From positions 1 through 53,791 of the forward strand of contig MAEX01000027.1 of assembly GCA_002013415.1 (NCBI GenBank): a stretch of 53,791 nucleotides of DNA, read 5' to 3'. Under the pieces are notes generated by a model. The model worked only from the letters and a program-made list of their open reading frames with translations. It was not told where the DNA came from and did not search any database. The position numbers were made by a program, and so were the translations under genes. Source of the DNA: Mycobacterium sp. D16Q14 (GTDB lineage Bacteria; Actinomycetota; Actinomycetes; Mycobacteriales; Mycobacteriaceae). This document shows positions 1 to 8,198 of this stretch, in pieces. Numbering within the stretch: the first letter of the stretch is position 1; every line of letters starts with the position of its first letter.

Positions 1-871
1 CCTTGCGGATCAACGAATAAGTAAGTGCCCCAGCGGCAATTGCGCTCAGTCCAACGGCGGCCGTCGTGGCGGCAGCGGCACCGGAGGGGACCGGTATCCG
101 ATCACCCAGCGACACGGGCCGTGAAAACGTCAGCACCGGCCAGCCGCGCGCCATGGATTCCTTGCGCAGTGCCCGATCTGGATTGACGGCTGTCGGGTGA
201 CCAACAGATTCCAGCATCGGTAGGTCGGTAATCGAATCCGAGTAGGCGTAGCAGTGTTCCAGGGGGTAGCCCTCGCGTTTGGCGAGTTCCTGGATCGCCG
301 CCACCTTCCCTTCGCCGTAGCAGTAGAAGGCGACATCGCCTGTGTACTTACCGTTGTCCACCACCATGCGTGTTGCCATCGCGTGGGTCGCGCCGAGGGC
401 GCGGGCGATGGGGGCGACGATCTCCTCGCCCGAGGCGGAGACCACCACGACATCGCGGCCGCAGAGCTTGTGGTCGGCGATCAGGTCGGCGGCCTCGGCG
501 AACACCAACGGATCGACGATGTCATGCAGTGTCTCGGCAACGATCGCCTTCACCTGCTCGACGTCCCAGCCCGTGCACATATTGGTGATGTGGGTACGCA
601 TGCGATCCATCTGGTCGTGATCGGCGCCGGACAGCAAGAAGAAGAATTGTGCGTAACTCGATTTTAAGACGGCGCGTCTATTTATCAGGCCCTGGTCGAA
701 GAACGGCTTGCTGAACGCGAGTGTGCTCGACTTCGCGATCACGGTCTTGTCCAGATCGAAGAAGGCTGCCGTCCTAGGGGCTGGCGCGGTGTCCGTGGGC
801 TGGCTGATGGCTTCGGCATCCCGGTCCTCAACGGAAGGGAAGGGTCCGGGTTCCGTTGCGTGGTCGGTCAC
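1..871 (-). CDS. HAD-IB family hydrolase (SerB-like), 3' end cut by window
   Basis: This is a haloacid-dehalogenase phosphohydrolase of subfamily IB, related to phosphoserine phosphatase; its true substrate is unknown. Reading from a GTG at 871, an approximately 36-residue leader precedes the nucleophile motif FFDLDKT (Asp39 and Asp41). Motif II is VVVSASGEE. A downstream YSDSITDLPML supplies the Mg-binding acidic residues, followed by VNPD. The chain ends in a hydrophobic Ala-rich segment that reaches base 1, so the C-terminus is missing. It is divergent from ssd across the 6C RNA, exactly as Rv3661 is in M. tuberculosis. The GTG start is the least certain part. Confidence 0.9.
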   Translation of the reverse strand, partial: MTDHATEPGPFPSVEDRDAEAISQPTDTAPAPRTAAFFDLDKTVIAKSSTLAFSKPFFDQGLINRRAVLKSSYAQFFFLLSGADHDQMDRMRTHITNMCTGWDVEQVKAIVAETLHDIVDPLVFAEAADLIADHKLCGRDVVVVSASGEEIVAPIARALGATHAMATRMVVDNGKYTGDVAFYCYGEGKVAAIQELAKREGYPLEHCYAYSDSITDLPMLESVGHPTAVNPDRALRKESMARGWPVLTFSRPVSLGDRIPVPSGAAAATTAAVGLSAIAAGALTYSLIRK

Positions 872-1004
872 AGCTCGAGGATAGATCTCACCGGGTGTGT
901 CGTCGTGTCCATCCGGAAAGTCGCAGTTCAACGGGGGTGGTCTGGTAACGCGGCGGTGCTAGAAGAAGGGTTGCCTTTCTTTCCCCTTTTTCAGCCGATT
1001 GGTC

Positions 1005-1035
1005 TTGCCACCCTCACCTGGTTCGTGTGTATAGT
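1005..1035 (+). promoter_or_regulatory. putative promoter of the 6C RNA
   Basis: A TATAGT -10 box lies at 1030-1035, with TTGCCA at 1005-1010 as a possible -35 box (19-base spacing, longer than ideal). The predicted start near 1041 coincides with the first hairpin of the RNA, which supports the assignment. Confidence 0.55.
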
Positions 1036-1040
1036 GGGGT

Positions 1041-1136
1041 TACTCGGCTATGCCGAGTGTGTCTCAGCCCGACCCCCCGGGGCTGAAGCACGACGACCCT
1101 CGCCTCCTCCCCCCCTGGCGAGGGTCGTCCTCTTTT
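1041..1136 (+). ncRNA. 6C small RNA (B11 homologue)
   Basis: Three successive perfect hairpins follow a promoter-like TATAGT. The first is a 7-bp stem (1042-1048 with 1052-1058). The second is a 7-bp stem (1064-1070 with 1080-1086) whose loop holds six Cs at 1073-1078. The third is a 13-bp stem (1092-1104 with 1117-1129) whose loop holds seven Cs, followed by TCTTTTC, so it also acts as an intrinsic terminator. Two C-rich loops of this kind define the actinobacterial 6C RNA, and in M. tuberculosis its B11 copy lies in this same Rv3660c-Rv3661 gap. 6C RNAs regulate mRNAs by pairing their C loops with G-rich sites. The exact 5' end is inferred. Confidence 0.9.
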
Positions 1137-1265
1137 CTGGGGACGTTAATCACCGGTTTTTGCGGTTCACCTCGGATCTATCCACAGATTCGCATCCATC
1201 CCCAATCTCGACGACGCCCCTGGTGCTCTCATCGCGCAACCTCGATGGTGGAGCGCGTGGAGGGA

Positions 1266-2330
1266 ATGACGGGAGAGCCGATCGTCGTCGCTGTGGGCGA
1301 TCGAGATCTCGGCAACGACATCGAACGGATCGTCGCCGCGACCGGTAGACCGTTGATCCTCGCTACCGAGGCCGGCGCGATCGGCAGGCAGGCGTGGACC
1401 CGTGCGGGCGCTGTGGTGCTCGACGGCGCTGACCCGTCGTTGGATGCGGTGAGTCGACTGCCGCGTCGAGCGCGGGTCCTGCTTGTCTCTCGGGACGAGC
1501 CGACGAGTGAGATGTGGCGCAGGGCGGTTGCGGTGGGTGCCGAGCAGGTGCTCGCCTTGCCCGAGGATGAGGTCCGGCTCGTCGAGGCTTGTTCAGCAAT
1601 ACCGCCCACCGCCCGGGCGGGCGAGGCGCCGGTGATTGCTGTGGTGGGCGGACGCGGTGGCGCCGGTGCGTCTGTTCTGTGTGCCGCGATTGGCCTGAGC
1701 GTGCCGGGAGGCGCGCTCATCGTGGATGCCGATCCGTATGGCGGCGGAATTGACTTGCTGCTCGGGTGGGAGGACATCGACGGCCTGCGGTGGCCGGACA
1801 TCGATATGCGCAGCGGTCGAGTGAGTTTCGATGCTCTTCGCCGTGCACTGCCGCATCGTCGTGGGCTCGTAGTCGTGTCGGGCGACAGAACGGGAGGCGG
1901 CGGAAACGCGGATGCAGTCGGTGGGGTGATTGACAGTGGGCGGGGAGCCGGCGTGCCGGTGATCATTGATCTGCCGAGGCGGCTCGGTCCGACGAGTGTG
2001 GCCGCACTGGAGCGTACGGATTTGGTCGTCGTGGTGACGCCCGCCGAGGTACGGGCGTGCGCGGCTGCAGCGCTGGTGACCGCGGCGATACAAGCCACCA
2101 ACCAGAACATCGGCACGGTGGTGCGCGGTCCAGCTCCGAGTGGGTTGCGCCCGGCGGAGGTGGCCGAAATCGTGGGGGCTCCAATGATCGCCGCCATGCG
2201 GCCGGAACCGAATCTCGGCAATCGTCTCGACAACGGTGGTCTACGGCTATCGGGGCGTTCACCGTTGGCAGGTGCCGCGCGGGCAGTGCTGGCGCTGGTC
2301 TCGCGGGGCGGCAAGGGTGCGGCGGCGTGA
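1266..2330 (+). CDS. ssd: Septum site-determining protein Ssd (MinD/FlpE-like)
   Basis: This 354-residue protein matches mycobacterial Ssd (Rv3660c type), a MinD/ParA-related regulator encoded at the head of the tad/flp pilus cluster. A receiver-like N-terminal domain is followed near residue 126 by a P-loop-like VVGGRGGAGAS that lacks the usual Lys. Further conserved stretches are LIVDADPYGGGIDLLLG, VSGDR, IDLPRR and VRACAAAA. ATG 1266 is preceded by GGAGGG, though very close; GTG 1257 and ATG 1245 are alternatives. Its stop overlaps the tadA GTG start (GTGA), so the two genes are translationally coupled. It lies downstream of the 6C terminator hairpin. Confidence 0.9.
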   Translation: MTGEPIVVAVGDRDLGNDIERIVAATGRPLILATEAGAIGRQAWTRAGAVVLDGADPSLDAVSRLPRRARVLLVSRDEPTSEMWRRAVAVGAEQVLALPEDEVRLVEACSAIPPTARAGEAPVIAVVGGRGGAGASVLCAAIGLSVPGGALIVDADPYGGGIDLLLGWEDIDGLRWPDIDMRSGRVSFDALRRALPHRRGLVVVSGDRTGGGGNADAVGGVIDSGRGAGVPVIIDLPRRLGPTSVAALERTDLVVVVTPAEVRACAAAALVTAAIQATNQNIGTVVRGPAPSGLRPAEVAEIVGAPMIAAMRPEPNLGNRLDNGGLRLSGRSPLAGAARAVLALVSRGGKGAAA

Positions 2331-3305
2331 CCGGATCGTTGATCGACCGTGTTCGGGAGCGGCTAGCCACCGAGAATGTCACGCTGCGCCCCTCGGCAGT
2401 GGCGGCCCTGATTCGCGCTGAATCTGGTGGCGTACTAGGTGATAGCGATGTGCTGCACAACATAAAGGAGCTCCAGAGTGAGCTGGCCGGTGCCGGCATT
2501 CTCGAACCGCTGTTGTGCGCCGAGGATACGACGGATGTCTTGGTCACCGCACCCGATCGGGTCTGGGTGGATGACAGTCAAGGGTTGCGGCTCACCACCG
2601 TGAGATTCGCCGACGAGGCTGCCGTGCGCAGACTCGCACAACGGTTGGCTCTGGCGGTTGGACGACGCCTGGATGACGCGCAGCCATTTGTTGACGGACA
2701 GCTGACGGGCATCGGTCCGCCCCGTTCGGTGGTGCGTGTCCACGCGGTACTGGCGCCCGTCGCAGTCGGCGGCACATGTGTATCGCTGCGCGTATTGCGC
2801 CCCACTGTTAAGGGTTTGGAGCAGCTGATCGCCGACGGCACCGTTGCGGAGGATGCCGGTGGATTGCTTCGCGGAATGCTTGCCGCCCGACTGGCCTTTC
2901 TTGTCACCGGGGGCACAGGCGCAGGTAAGACCACCTTGCTCTCGGCACTGCTCGGAGCCGTCCATCCGTCAGAACGCATCATCTGCGCCGAGGACGCCGC
3001 CGAGCTCGCGCCGCGTCATCCGCATGTGGTCACGCTGGCGGCACGCACCGTCAACGTCGAGGGCGCCGGGGAAGTGACTCTGCGCCAGTTGGTTCGTCAG
3101 GCATTGCGCATGCGTCCCGACCGAATCGTGGTGGGTGAGGTGCGCGGAGCCGAGGTGGTCGAACTGCTGACCGCCCTCAACACCGGCCACGATGGCGGTG
3201 CGGGAACCGTCCATGCGAACGCTCCGGCAGAAGTCCCCGCAAGGTTGGAGGCGCTCGGCGCCCTGGGCGGCCTCGACCGCGCCGCACTCCATTCTCAGTT
3301 CGCTG

Positions 3306-3311
3306 CGGCCA
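3306..3311. repeat. 6-base direct repeat at the left island junction
   Basis: CGGCCA occurs here, immediately outside the left inverted repeat, and again at 35501-35506 immediately outside the right one. It could be a recombination core or target duplication. Joining the two copies does not restore the tadA frame (see findings). Confidence 0.65.
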
Positions 3312-3404
3312 TTTTATCTGTAGGGGCGTTGGGGGTGTGTCCGACTGTTCCCGGCGGGGCAGTGAGCCAATGTTTGGCGGTGGGTAACAGTGTTATCTGT
3401 AGGG
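3312..3404. repeat. Left terminal inverted repeat and subterminal direct repeat
   Basis: The terminal sequence TTTTATCTGTA (3312-3322) mirrors TACAGATAAAT at the right end. The 12-mer TTATCTGTAGGG occurs at 3313-3324 and again at 3393-3404 in the same orientation, about 80 bases inward. Such iterated sites are typical of recombinase arm or core binding. Confidence 0.6.
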
Positions 3405-3430
3405 TGTTCCCATCGCTGTGTGGTGAGCGG

Positions 3431-3449
3431 GCACACAGATCTTGTGTGC
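3431..3449. repeat. Dyad GCACACA-N5-TGTGTGC near the left end
   Basis: Perfect 7-base arms are separated by GATCT, within the non-coding left terminus of the island. It could be a binding site for an accessory protein or recombinase. It lies inside the foreign reading frame appended to tadA. Confidence 0.4.
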
Positions 3450-3529
3450 GGCAAGCGGTCTTGGCTGGCGCATGATCGTCCCGTTGAGGCTGGGTGACTG
3501 ACCATTGCGCCGCGTGGAGTGGGCCTGTT

Positions 3530-3923
3530 CTATTTGGTTAGGTCGGCAGCGAGTTGTCTGACGCGGGCGGCGATGTCGTCGCGGACCAGGCGCATGCGTT
3601 CGATGCCGCCGATGCCGCGTTCGGAGGGTTCGTCGGTGTCCCAGTATTCGATCTGGAGGCCGTCGGTGGATGCGAGTTTGGCTTCTCGGCCCAGGATCAC
3701 TACGCGAGCGACGCTGCGTAGCAAGTCTGGGTCGATGGGTTTGGGGTGCTCTCCAGTGATATCCGCCCCTACCTCTAGGAGGGTCTGCGCGGAGAGTTCG
3801 TTGATGGCGTCGCCACGATCGGTGCCCGCCGAGCACACATCGATCAGGTCACCGGCCGCTTTGTTCATGAGTCCTGCGGCCATCTGGGATTTTCCGCCGT
3901 TGCGGGCGCAAATGGCTTATCAG
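3530..3923 (-). pseudogene. Truncated low-molecular-weight phosphatase/arsenate reductase-like gene
   Basis: This is a degenerate second copy of the gene at 20170-20583. The frame retains a P-loop reading CARNGGKS followed by QMAAGL, then the body DLIDVCSAGT, EHPKPIDP and WDTDEPSERG. The N-terminal beta-strand that should precede the catalytic Cys is gone: a stop codon sits three codons upstream of that Cys, right beside the large palindrome at 3929-3969. A 117-residue product could start at an internal ATG (3883), but it would lack the active-site Cys. The gene is therefore most likely inactive and marks a rearrangement breakpoint. Confidence 0.8.
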
Positions 3924-3928
3924 CACCC

Positions 3929-3969
3929 CTACCCCACATCATACCCCCATGGGGTATGATGTGGGGTAG
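3929..3969. promoter_or_regulatory. Large perfect palindrome containing a RicR box
   Basis: Two 19-base arms (3929-3947 and 3951-3969) are exact inverse complements around a 3-base centre. The inner 15 bases (3942-3956) read TACCC-CCATG-GGGTA, an exact match to the mycobacterial RicR operator TACCC-N5-GGGTA. A second TACCCC/GGGGTA pair forms the outer arms. It lies 75 bases upstream of the alpha/beta hydrolase at 4044, so it probably makes that gene copper-inducible. Confidence 0.8.
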
Positions 3970-4043
3970 TCGGCGGCGTCGCGGCCGGCTAGGCCGCCCC
4001 GGACATTGATGCGCCCTTACGTTGTGGGACAGGAGGACCGCAG

Positions 4044-4931
4044 ATGGCACACACCTTGGGTGAAAGCGCGGTGGCCCGGCTCACCGATGGGCGCGCGCTG
4101 CACTACATGCGCGCCGGCGCCGGTAACCCGACGGTGGTGTTCGAATCAGGGTTGGGTGCCTCGCGTTCGGAGTGGGGGCTGGTCGCACCGCTGGTGGCAC
4201 AGCAGTTCTCGACGGTGGTCTATGACCGCGCCAACCTGGGGCGCAGTGACCCCGACGGGGGCCCGCGCACCCTGGAGCGCCTCAGCGGCGACCTCACCGA
4301 GCTGCTGGCCGCCCTCGATAGCGCCCCGTACATCCTGGTGGGGCACAGCTACGGGGGGACGATCGCGCTGGCCGCCGCCGCGCACGACCCGTCCGCCATC
4401 GCGGGCCTGGTGCTGGTCGATCACTCCGATGAGCACGTGAACGTGTGCTGTGGATCCCCGCTCAAAGCGCTGCGCCGGATCGCGGTGGCGGGCCGCTGGT
4501 TCATCGGGGTGCTGCGCCGGCTGCACCTGCTGGCGCCGGCGGTGCGTCGCGCTGCCCCAGGGATGCCCGCCGACGTGGTGCACGATCTGGTCGCCGAAGA
4601 CCTGACCACTGGCGCCGAACAGGCGGCCGACGCCGAGGAGCAGTTTTTCATCGAAGGGCTGCAGACCCTGCGCGCACACCCTCCCAATCTGGGCGATATG
4701 CCCGTGACCGTCATTTCGGGAACCAAGACGACACCGTTCGACCGGTCCATCCGCACGGCATTCCTGCACGCCCACCGCCGCACCGCCGCACGCCTTGGCG
4801 CCCGGCACGTGTACGCCACAAAGTCCGGCCACCTACCGGTTTTCACCGAACCTCAACTGATCGCCGACGAGATCGTCCGCATCACTGCCCGCACCGCAGC
4901 CGAGCCGGTGCCGCGCCGCGGCGGGCACTGA
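4044..4931 (+). CDS. Alpha/beta hydrolase, probably copper-regulated
   Basis: This 295-residue serine hydrolase of the alpha/beta fold has an oxyanion region VVFESGLGAS near residue 32, the nucleophile elbow GHSYGG near residue 95, LVLVDHS after the core, and a likely catalytic His in KSGHLPVF. ATG 4044 follows the ribosome site GGACCGCAG loosely. The only promoter element seen upstream is the RicR-box palindrome, and the gene stands alone in the plus direction, so it looks like a single-gene member of the copper regulon. The substrate is not predictable. No signal peptide is visible, so it acts in the cytoplasm. Confidence 0.85.
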   Translation: MAHTLGESAVARLTDGRALHYMRAGAGNPTVVFESGLGASRSEWGLVAPLVAQQFSTVVYDRANLGRSDPDGGPRTLERLSGDLTELLAALDSAPYILVGHSYGGTIALAAAAHDPSAIAGLVLVDHSDEHVNVCCGSPLKALRRIAVAGRWFIGVLRRLHLLAPAVRRAAPGMPADVVHDLVAEDLTTGAEQAADAEEQFFIEGLQTLRAHPPNLGDMPVTVISGTKTTPFDRSIRTAFLHAHRRTAARLGARHVYATKSGHLPVFTEPQLIADEIVRITARTAAEPVPRRGGH

Positions 4932-5344
4932 CAACCACTGTCGGCGCCCACGCGCGGCCCCACATGCCGTTTCGGCGCGCAACTCTGCGCGGCTGCAAGG
5001 CAGTTTTCCGTACCGAAGCGGCTCGCGTCACTTGAGAGGGCTGCGCATAGCGTGGAGCAGAGCCGGCATCGAGCAGTACGCGCACCTGGGCCGCCGCCCC
5101 GACAGGCGGACCATGGATCGGATTGTCCGCCAACTTATTTGCCGACGGTGACACCCCGCGGTGTGCGCCCCGCCGGGCGCAGGGGCCGTCGCCGTGAATC
5201 GGACAAGGCTTGTCTGAGAGTTTGCCTGATGCGCTCTCAGGTAGGAACCGTGCCGGGCTCGTTTTCGTTGACGTAAGTGTATGGCGCACCATTTTCGGGC
5301 AAGCATCGAGGCTCCCCGAAATGCAGTTAGGAGGTTGTGGCACC
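4932..5344. other. Gene-free stretch
   Basis: I see no convincing gene in these 413 bases. Open frames here lack codon bias and family features. The last part should hold the promoter of the small secreted protein at 5345; TTGACG occurs near 5270. A short inverted pair CTGAGAG/CTCTCAG sits near 5214-5238. No RicR box is present. Confidence 0.5.
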
Positions 5345-5626
5345 ATGAAAATAGTGATAGTCGCAGCGGCTGGCATGATCAGTGCCGCCGGTATTGCGGG
5401 TCTGTGGGCATCGGTGCCCGCGGCGGCCGACCCGGCGCCACCACCGGTTTGCTATGCGACCAAACCGAGTGTGACCGCGATCGAACACACGCCGTGCCTG
5501 GCACCGGGTTCGGTGCAGTACCCGCAAGGGGTGCACCAGCCGACCTACGACGGCGCCAACCCGCTAGTGCCGTACGGCACCAATCCGCTTGTGCCATACG
5601 GCACTAACCAAAACAACGCCGGATAG
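5345..5626 (+). CDS. Small secreted protein with NPLVPYGT repeats
   Basis: This 93-residue exported protein is of unknown function. The start ATG has a strong AGGAGG 13 bases upstream. A signal peptide covers about residues 1-28 (hydrophobic core followed by AAADPAPPP). The mature part is short and Pro-rich, holds two Cys (PVCYA and TPCLA) that could form a disulfide or bind metal, and ends with two exact tandem copies of NPLVPYGT before TNQNNAG. It converges with the carbonic-anhydrase-like gene across a strong terminator. No homologue is recognised. Confidence 0.75.
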   Translation: MKIVIVAAAGMISAAGIAGLWASVPAAADPAPPPVCYATKPSVTAIEHTPCLAPGSVQYPQGVHQPTYDGANPLVPYGTNPLVPYGTNQNNAG

Positions 5627-5633
5627 TCGCTAA

Positions 5634-5675
5634 CCCTGTGCCCGCCGCTAATCCCTCGGCGCGGCGGGCACAGGG
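5634..5675. terminator. Bidirectional intrinsic terminator
   Basis: A perfect 15-bp stem (5634-5648 with 5661-5675) with a 12-base loop sits between the convergent genes ending at 5626 and 5677. The flanking TAA/TTA bases extend the pairing. Confidence 0.75.
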
Positions 5676-5676
5676 C

Positions 5677-6243
5677 TTAGCGGGTGCTGGCGGCCGCCAG
5701 CCCCTTGGTATTGACCTCGAAGGCCTGCGACGAGCCGGTGCTAAAGAATGCCCCAGCCACGTGCAGGCGGCCTGATGACGCCGCCGCGGCCAGGATCGGG
5801 TGGTGCACAAGGCGTTCGAGCTGAATCGCGACGTTGACCACGGCGAGCTGATCGACGGGGCTGAACCCGCTGGCCGCGGCGCTCACGCGGGCCAGGTGAT
5901 AGTCGTGGTAGGCGATCAGGGCGTCGCGGGCGAAGTGCAGCCAGCGGCCCACCGGGCTGGTGGGGGTGTCAATCGATTCGGACAGCAGTGTTTTCATGGC
6001 GCCGCAGCCCGAGTGTCCGCACACGACGATCGAACGCACCAGATGTTGGTTGACCGCGAAGTCCAGGGCGGCATCGACTGATCCGTCGGCCGGATCGGTG
6101 GGCACCAGGTTGGCGATATTGCGCACGGTGAACAGATCTACCGAGGTCTTCCCGCCGGTGAGCTTAGGCAGCCCGGGCCCGTCTGAGCAGGCCAGATACA
6201 GCGCGTCGGGCCGCAATGTGTGCGAATCAAGAAACGAGGTCAT
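5677..6243 (-). CDS. Beta-carbonic anhydrase-like protein with altered active site
   Basis: This 188-residue protein has the beta-carbonic anhydrase fold: VRNIANLV, the zinc-ligand motif CGHSGCGAM (His and Cys ligands), and WLHFARDAL. The first ligand motif, normally CSDSR, reads CSDGPG, so the conserved Arg of the Asp-Arg dyad is absent. The second strand also reads YLACSDGPGLP. It may bind zinc yet lack normal CO2 hydration. ATG 6243 begins MTSFLDSHTL; a longer start at 6279 is possible. It lies downstream of the cysK2-like gene on the same strand, after a 159-base gap, and may belong to the LpqS-CysK2 operon. Confidence 0.8.
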   Translation of the reverse strand: MTSFLDSHTLRPDALYLACSDGPGLPKLTGGKTSVDLFTVRNIANLVPTDPADGSVDAALDFAVNQHLVRSIVVCGHSGCGAMKTLLSESIDTPTSPVGRWLHFARDALIAYHDYHLARVSAAASGFSPVDQLAVVNVAIQLERLVHHPILAAAASSGRLHVAGAFFSTGSSQAFEVNTKGLAAASTR

Positions 6244-6402
6244 GGCAGAGGTGCCCCAATCGGGAAGCGGCGCCGGCACACCCGCGCGGTGTGCTGGCTA
6301 GGTGGAAGTGTTCGTGTACCGGTCAGCGGTGCTGTACCCGGCGACCTGACCGGCACCGCCGGTATGCGGTGCGGGCCGGGCCGTTGCGGGTTCATCGGGT
6401 GA

Positions 6403-7545
6403 TCAGGCGATGCGCCTGATGGCCCCTATTGGGTCAATCACGTTGGTGCAGCGTGTCCATTGCTGCACCACACCGTCGGTGGGGGTCTCGATGCGCTCCG
6501 GGCCCGCTGCCGGGGCGCGGCCCAGCAGGTTGTATTGGCGGCAGTAATCGTCATCGAAGATGGTGCCGTGATAGCGCAGTGGCCCGTCGGGGAAGATCGC
6601 CGCGACCTGGGTGCCCGGTGCGGCGCGGCGCGCTGCCCAGCCCGCGACCAGTGCTACCGCGCCCACGCTCCAGCCGCCGGTGCTGTGGTGGGTGGCTGCC
6701 AGGGTGCGGGCAGCCCACACCGCTTCGTGCGGGGCGACCCAGTGCACTTCGTCGAATGCGCGGTAGTCGACGTTGCCGGGGTAGATGCTCGACCCGAGGC
6801 CGCGCATGAGCCGGGTGGCGGCGGGCTGGCCGAAGATGGTCGAGCCGATGGTGTCTACCCCGATCAATGCCATGTGCGGGTTGTGTTGGCGCAGTACCCG
6901 GCTGATGCCGGCCGAGTGCCCGCCGGTGCCCACCGAGGCGATCAGCACATCGACGGTGCCCAGCTGCGTGATCAGCTCGGCGGCCAGCGGGGCGTAGGCG
7001 GCGATATTGTCGGGGTTCTGGTATTGATCCGGGCACCAGGCTTCGGGGTCTTGGGCTAGCAGCTGTGCGACCCGGTCTTTGCGGGCCTGCTGCCAGCCGC
7101 CCTCAGGGTGCGGTGCGGTGACCGTGTCGACGGTGGCCCCGTGGGCGGCCAGCATGTTGACGATGGCCGGTTCCAGGCCCGGGTCGGTGACCAGGGTGAC
7201 CGGGTGGTGGTACACGATCGCGGCCAGGGCTAGCCCCAACCCGAGTGTGCCGCTGGTCGATTCGACGATCCGGGCGCCGGGTTTGAGGTCGCCGCGGGCG
7301 CGTGCCTGCTCGACCATGTACAGCGCGGGCCGGTCTTTGATGCCGTTGGGGTTGGCGCCTTCAAGCTTGGCCCAGAACCCTTGCCCGGGGCCCGATAACG
7401 GCTCCGATATCCGCACCACCGGGGTGTTGCCGACCATGTCGGCAGGGCCGAGGTGGCGGGCACCGGTGGGTCGGGTTGTGACCGGTTTGATGCGCCGGGG
7501 CAGCCGGTGAGGCAGCTGGTGCGGTGCTGTGATGGTGTCGTTCAT
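6403..7545 (-). CDS. cysK2: CysK2-like PLP-dependent cysteine synthase
   Basis: This 380-residue fold-type II PLP enzyme corresponds to mycobacterial CysK2 (Rv0848 type), an S-sulfocysteine synthase that uses O-phosphoserine and thiosulfate. The N-terminus has MVGNTPVVRI. The Schiff-base Lys lies in NPNGIKDRPALYM, the substrate loop is ESTSGTLGLG, and the phosphate-binding loop is SVGTGGHSAG. Compared with CysK it has the long C-terminal extension of CysK2. ATG 7545 (MNDTITAP) is chosen over a longer frame. It follows an LpqS-like gene with a RicR box, the same order as lpqS-cysK2 in M. tuberculosis, where both are RicR-controlled. Confidence 0.88.
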   Translation of the reverse strand: MNDTITAPHQLPHRLPRRIKPVTTRPTGARHLGPADMVGNTPVVRISEPLSGPGQGFWAKLEGANPNGIKDRPALYMVEQARARGDLKPGARIVESTSGTLGLGLALAAIVYHHPVTLVTDPGLEPAIVNMLAAHGATVDTVTAPHPEGGWQQARKDRVAQLLAQDPEAWCPDQYQNPDNIAAYAPLAAELITQLGTVDVLIASVGTGGHSAGISRVLRQHNPHMALIGVDTIGSTIFGQPAATRLMRGLGSSIYPGNVDYRAFDEVHWVAPHEAVWAARTLAATHHSTGGWSVGAVALVAGWAARRAAPGTQVAAIFPDGPLRYHGTIFDDDYCRQYNLLGRAPAAGPERIETPTDGVVQQWTRCTNVIDPIGAIRRIA

Positions 7546-7644
7546 GAAAGGTGATCCCTGCATCGGGGGCCGCGTACGGCGGCCGGGAATGGCTGATGAG
7601 GCGGCAGGGTCACCCACGAGTGTGAGGTGACCCGGGGGCGGGGA

Positions 7645-8094
7645 TCAGCGGCGGATGATGCACAGATCGGTCAGCAGCACACGCCCTGACCGCGAGAAGG
7701 CAGCGGCGGCCCGCACTGGTGGGCCGCGGCCTATACGGGAAACCAGCGGAGCCGCGACGATCGCGGCCACGATGGCCGCCGCGAACGCGGCCAGCAGCCG
7801 CAGCGGATTATCGGCCCGCAGCGCCGCGGTGAGCCCGTCGACGCTTTGACACAGCGCGCCGTGCACGGCGCTGCCGGCGTGCGGATGATCGGCGATCACC
7901 CCGGCGGCGAGCGCTACGGCAGCACCCGCCACCGATTGGCTCGCCGTGGCCAGGTTCCCCTGGTGGTGGGCGACCGGGTTCCCCTGATGAGTGTCCCCGG
8001 GCAGGCAATGCAGCAGCAGAGGCAGCGCGGCGATCGCCCCGATGAGCAGCGCCACCAGCATCAGCTGGCCGCGGCGCTGCACTCGGATCGCCAT
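7645..8094 (-). CDS. lpqS: LpqS-like copper-induced membrane/exported protein, copy 1
   Basis: This 149-residue protein of the LpqS type is of unknown biochemical function and is known in M. tuberculosis as copper/RicR-induced. It has an N-terminal hydrophobic anchor with a Cys (LLLHCLPG), His-rich stretches (THQGNPVAHHQGN, ADHPHAG), a second hydrophobic segment, and the family C-terminus RGPP followed by LLTDLCIIRR. The terminal Cys-x2-Arg-Arg is shared by all four copies here. ATG 8094 starts 28 bases from a perfect RicR box. It is the first gene of the lpqS-cysK2 unit. Confidence 0.8.
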   Translation of the reverse strand: MAIRVQRRGQLMLVALLIGAIAALPLLLHCLPGDTHQGNPVAHHQGNLATASQSVAGAAVALAAGVIADHPHAGSAVHGALCQSVDGLTAALRADNPLRLLAAFAAAIVAAIVAAPLVSRIGRGPPVRAAAAFSRSGRVLLTDLCIIRR

Positions 8095-8121
8095 GGCCGC
8101 GACGCTACCACGGCCCGTCGA

Positions 8122-8136
8122 TACCCCAGGCGGGTA
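8122..8136. promoter_or_regulatory. RicR box upstream of LpqS-like copy 1
   Basis: TACCC-CAGGC-GGGTA is an exact match to the TACCC-N5-GGGTA operator bound by the copper sensor RicR. It lies just upstream of the minus-strand LpqS-CysK2 unit. Confidence 0.85.
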
Positions 8137-8198
8137 TGTGACCGGATTGTGATGCGCTCCCGGCGGCCGCCCTGGCCCGCGCGGTGCAAGGCCCGCTG

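Larger units (their letters stand above)
2327..3475 (+). pseudogene. tadA: tadA 5' part: Flp pilus secretion ATPase, interrupted by the island
   Basis: This is the hexameric ATPase that powers assembly of the Tad/Flp pilus. The first 328 codons (to about 3310) are intact. They contain Walker A TGGTGAGKTTLL, the acidic Walker B region ICAEDAAELA, and the VVGEVRGAEV/HDGGAGTVHAN signature. After HSQFAAAI the reading frame enters the mobile island and runs 55 foreign codons to a stop at 3475. The native last 57 or so codons are found 32 kb away at 35505-35678. The product is a 382-residue hybrid lacking the normal C-terminal domain end. Whether it still drives pilus assembly is unknown, but loss of function is likely. 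Confidence 0.9.

Noticed and set aside
5200..5345. Possible riboswitch before the 5345 gene
   Set aside because: Only a short CTGAGAG/CTCTCAG pair is present; no known riboswitch core could be matched.
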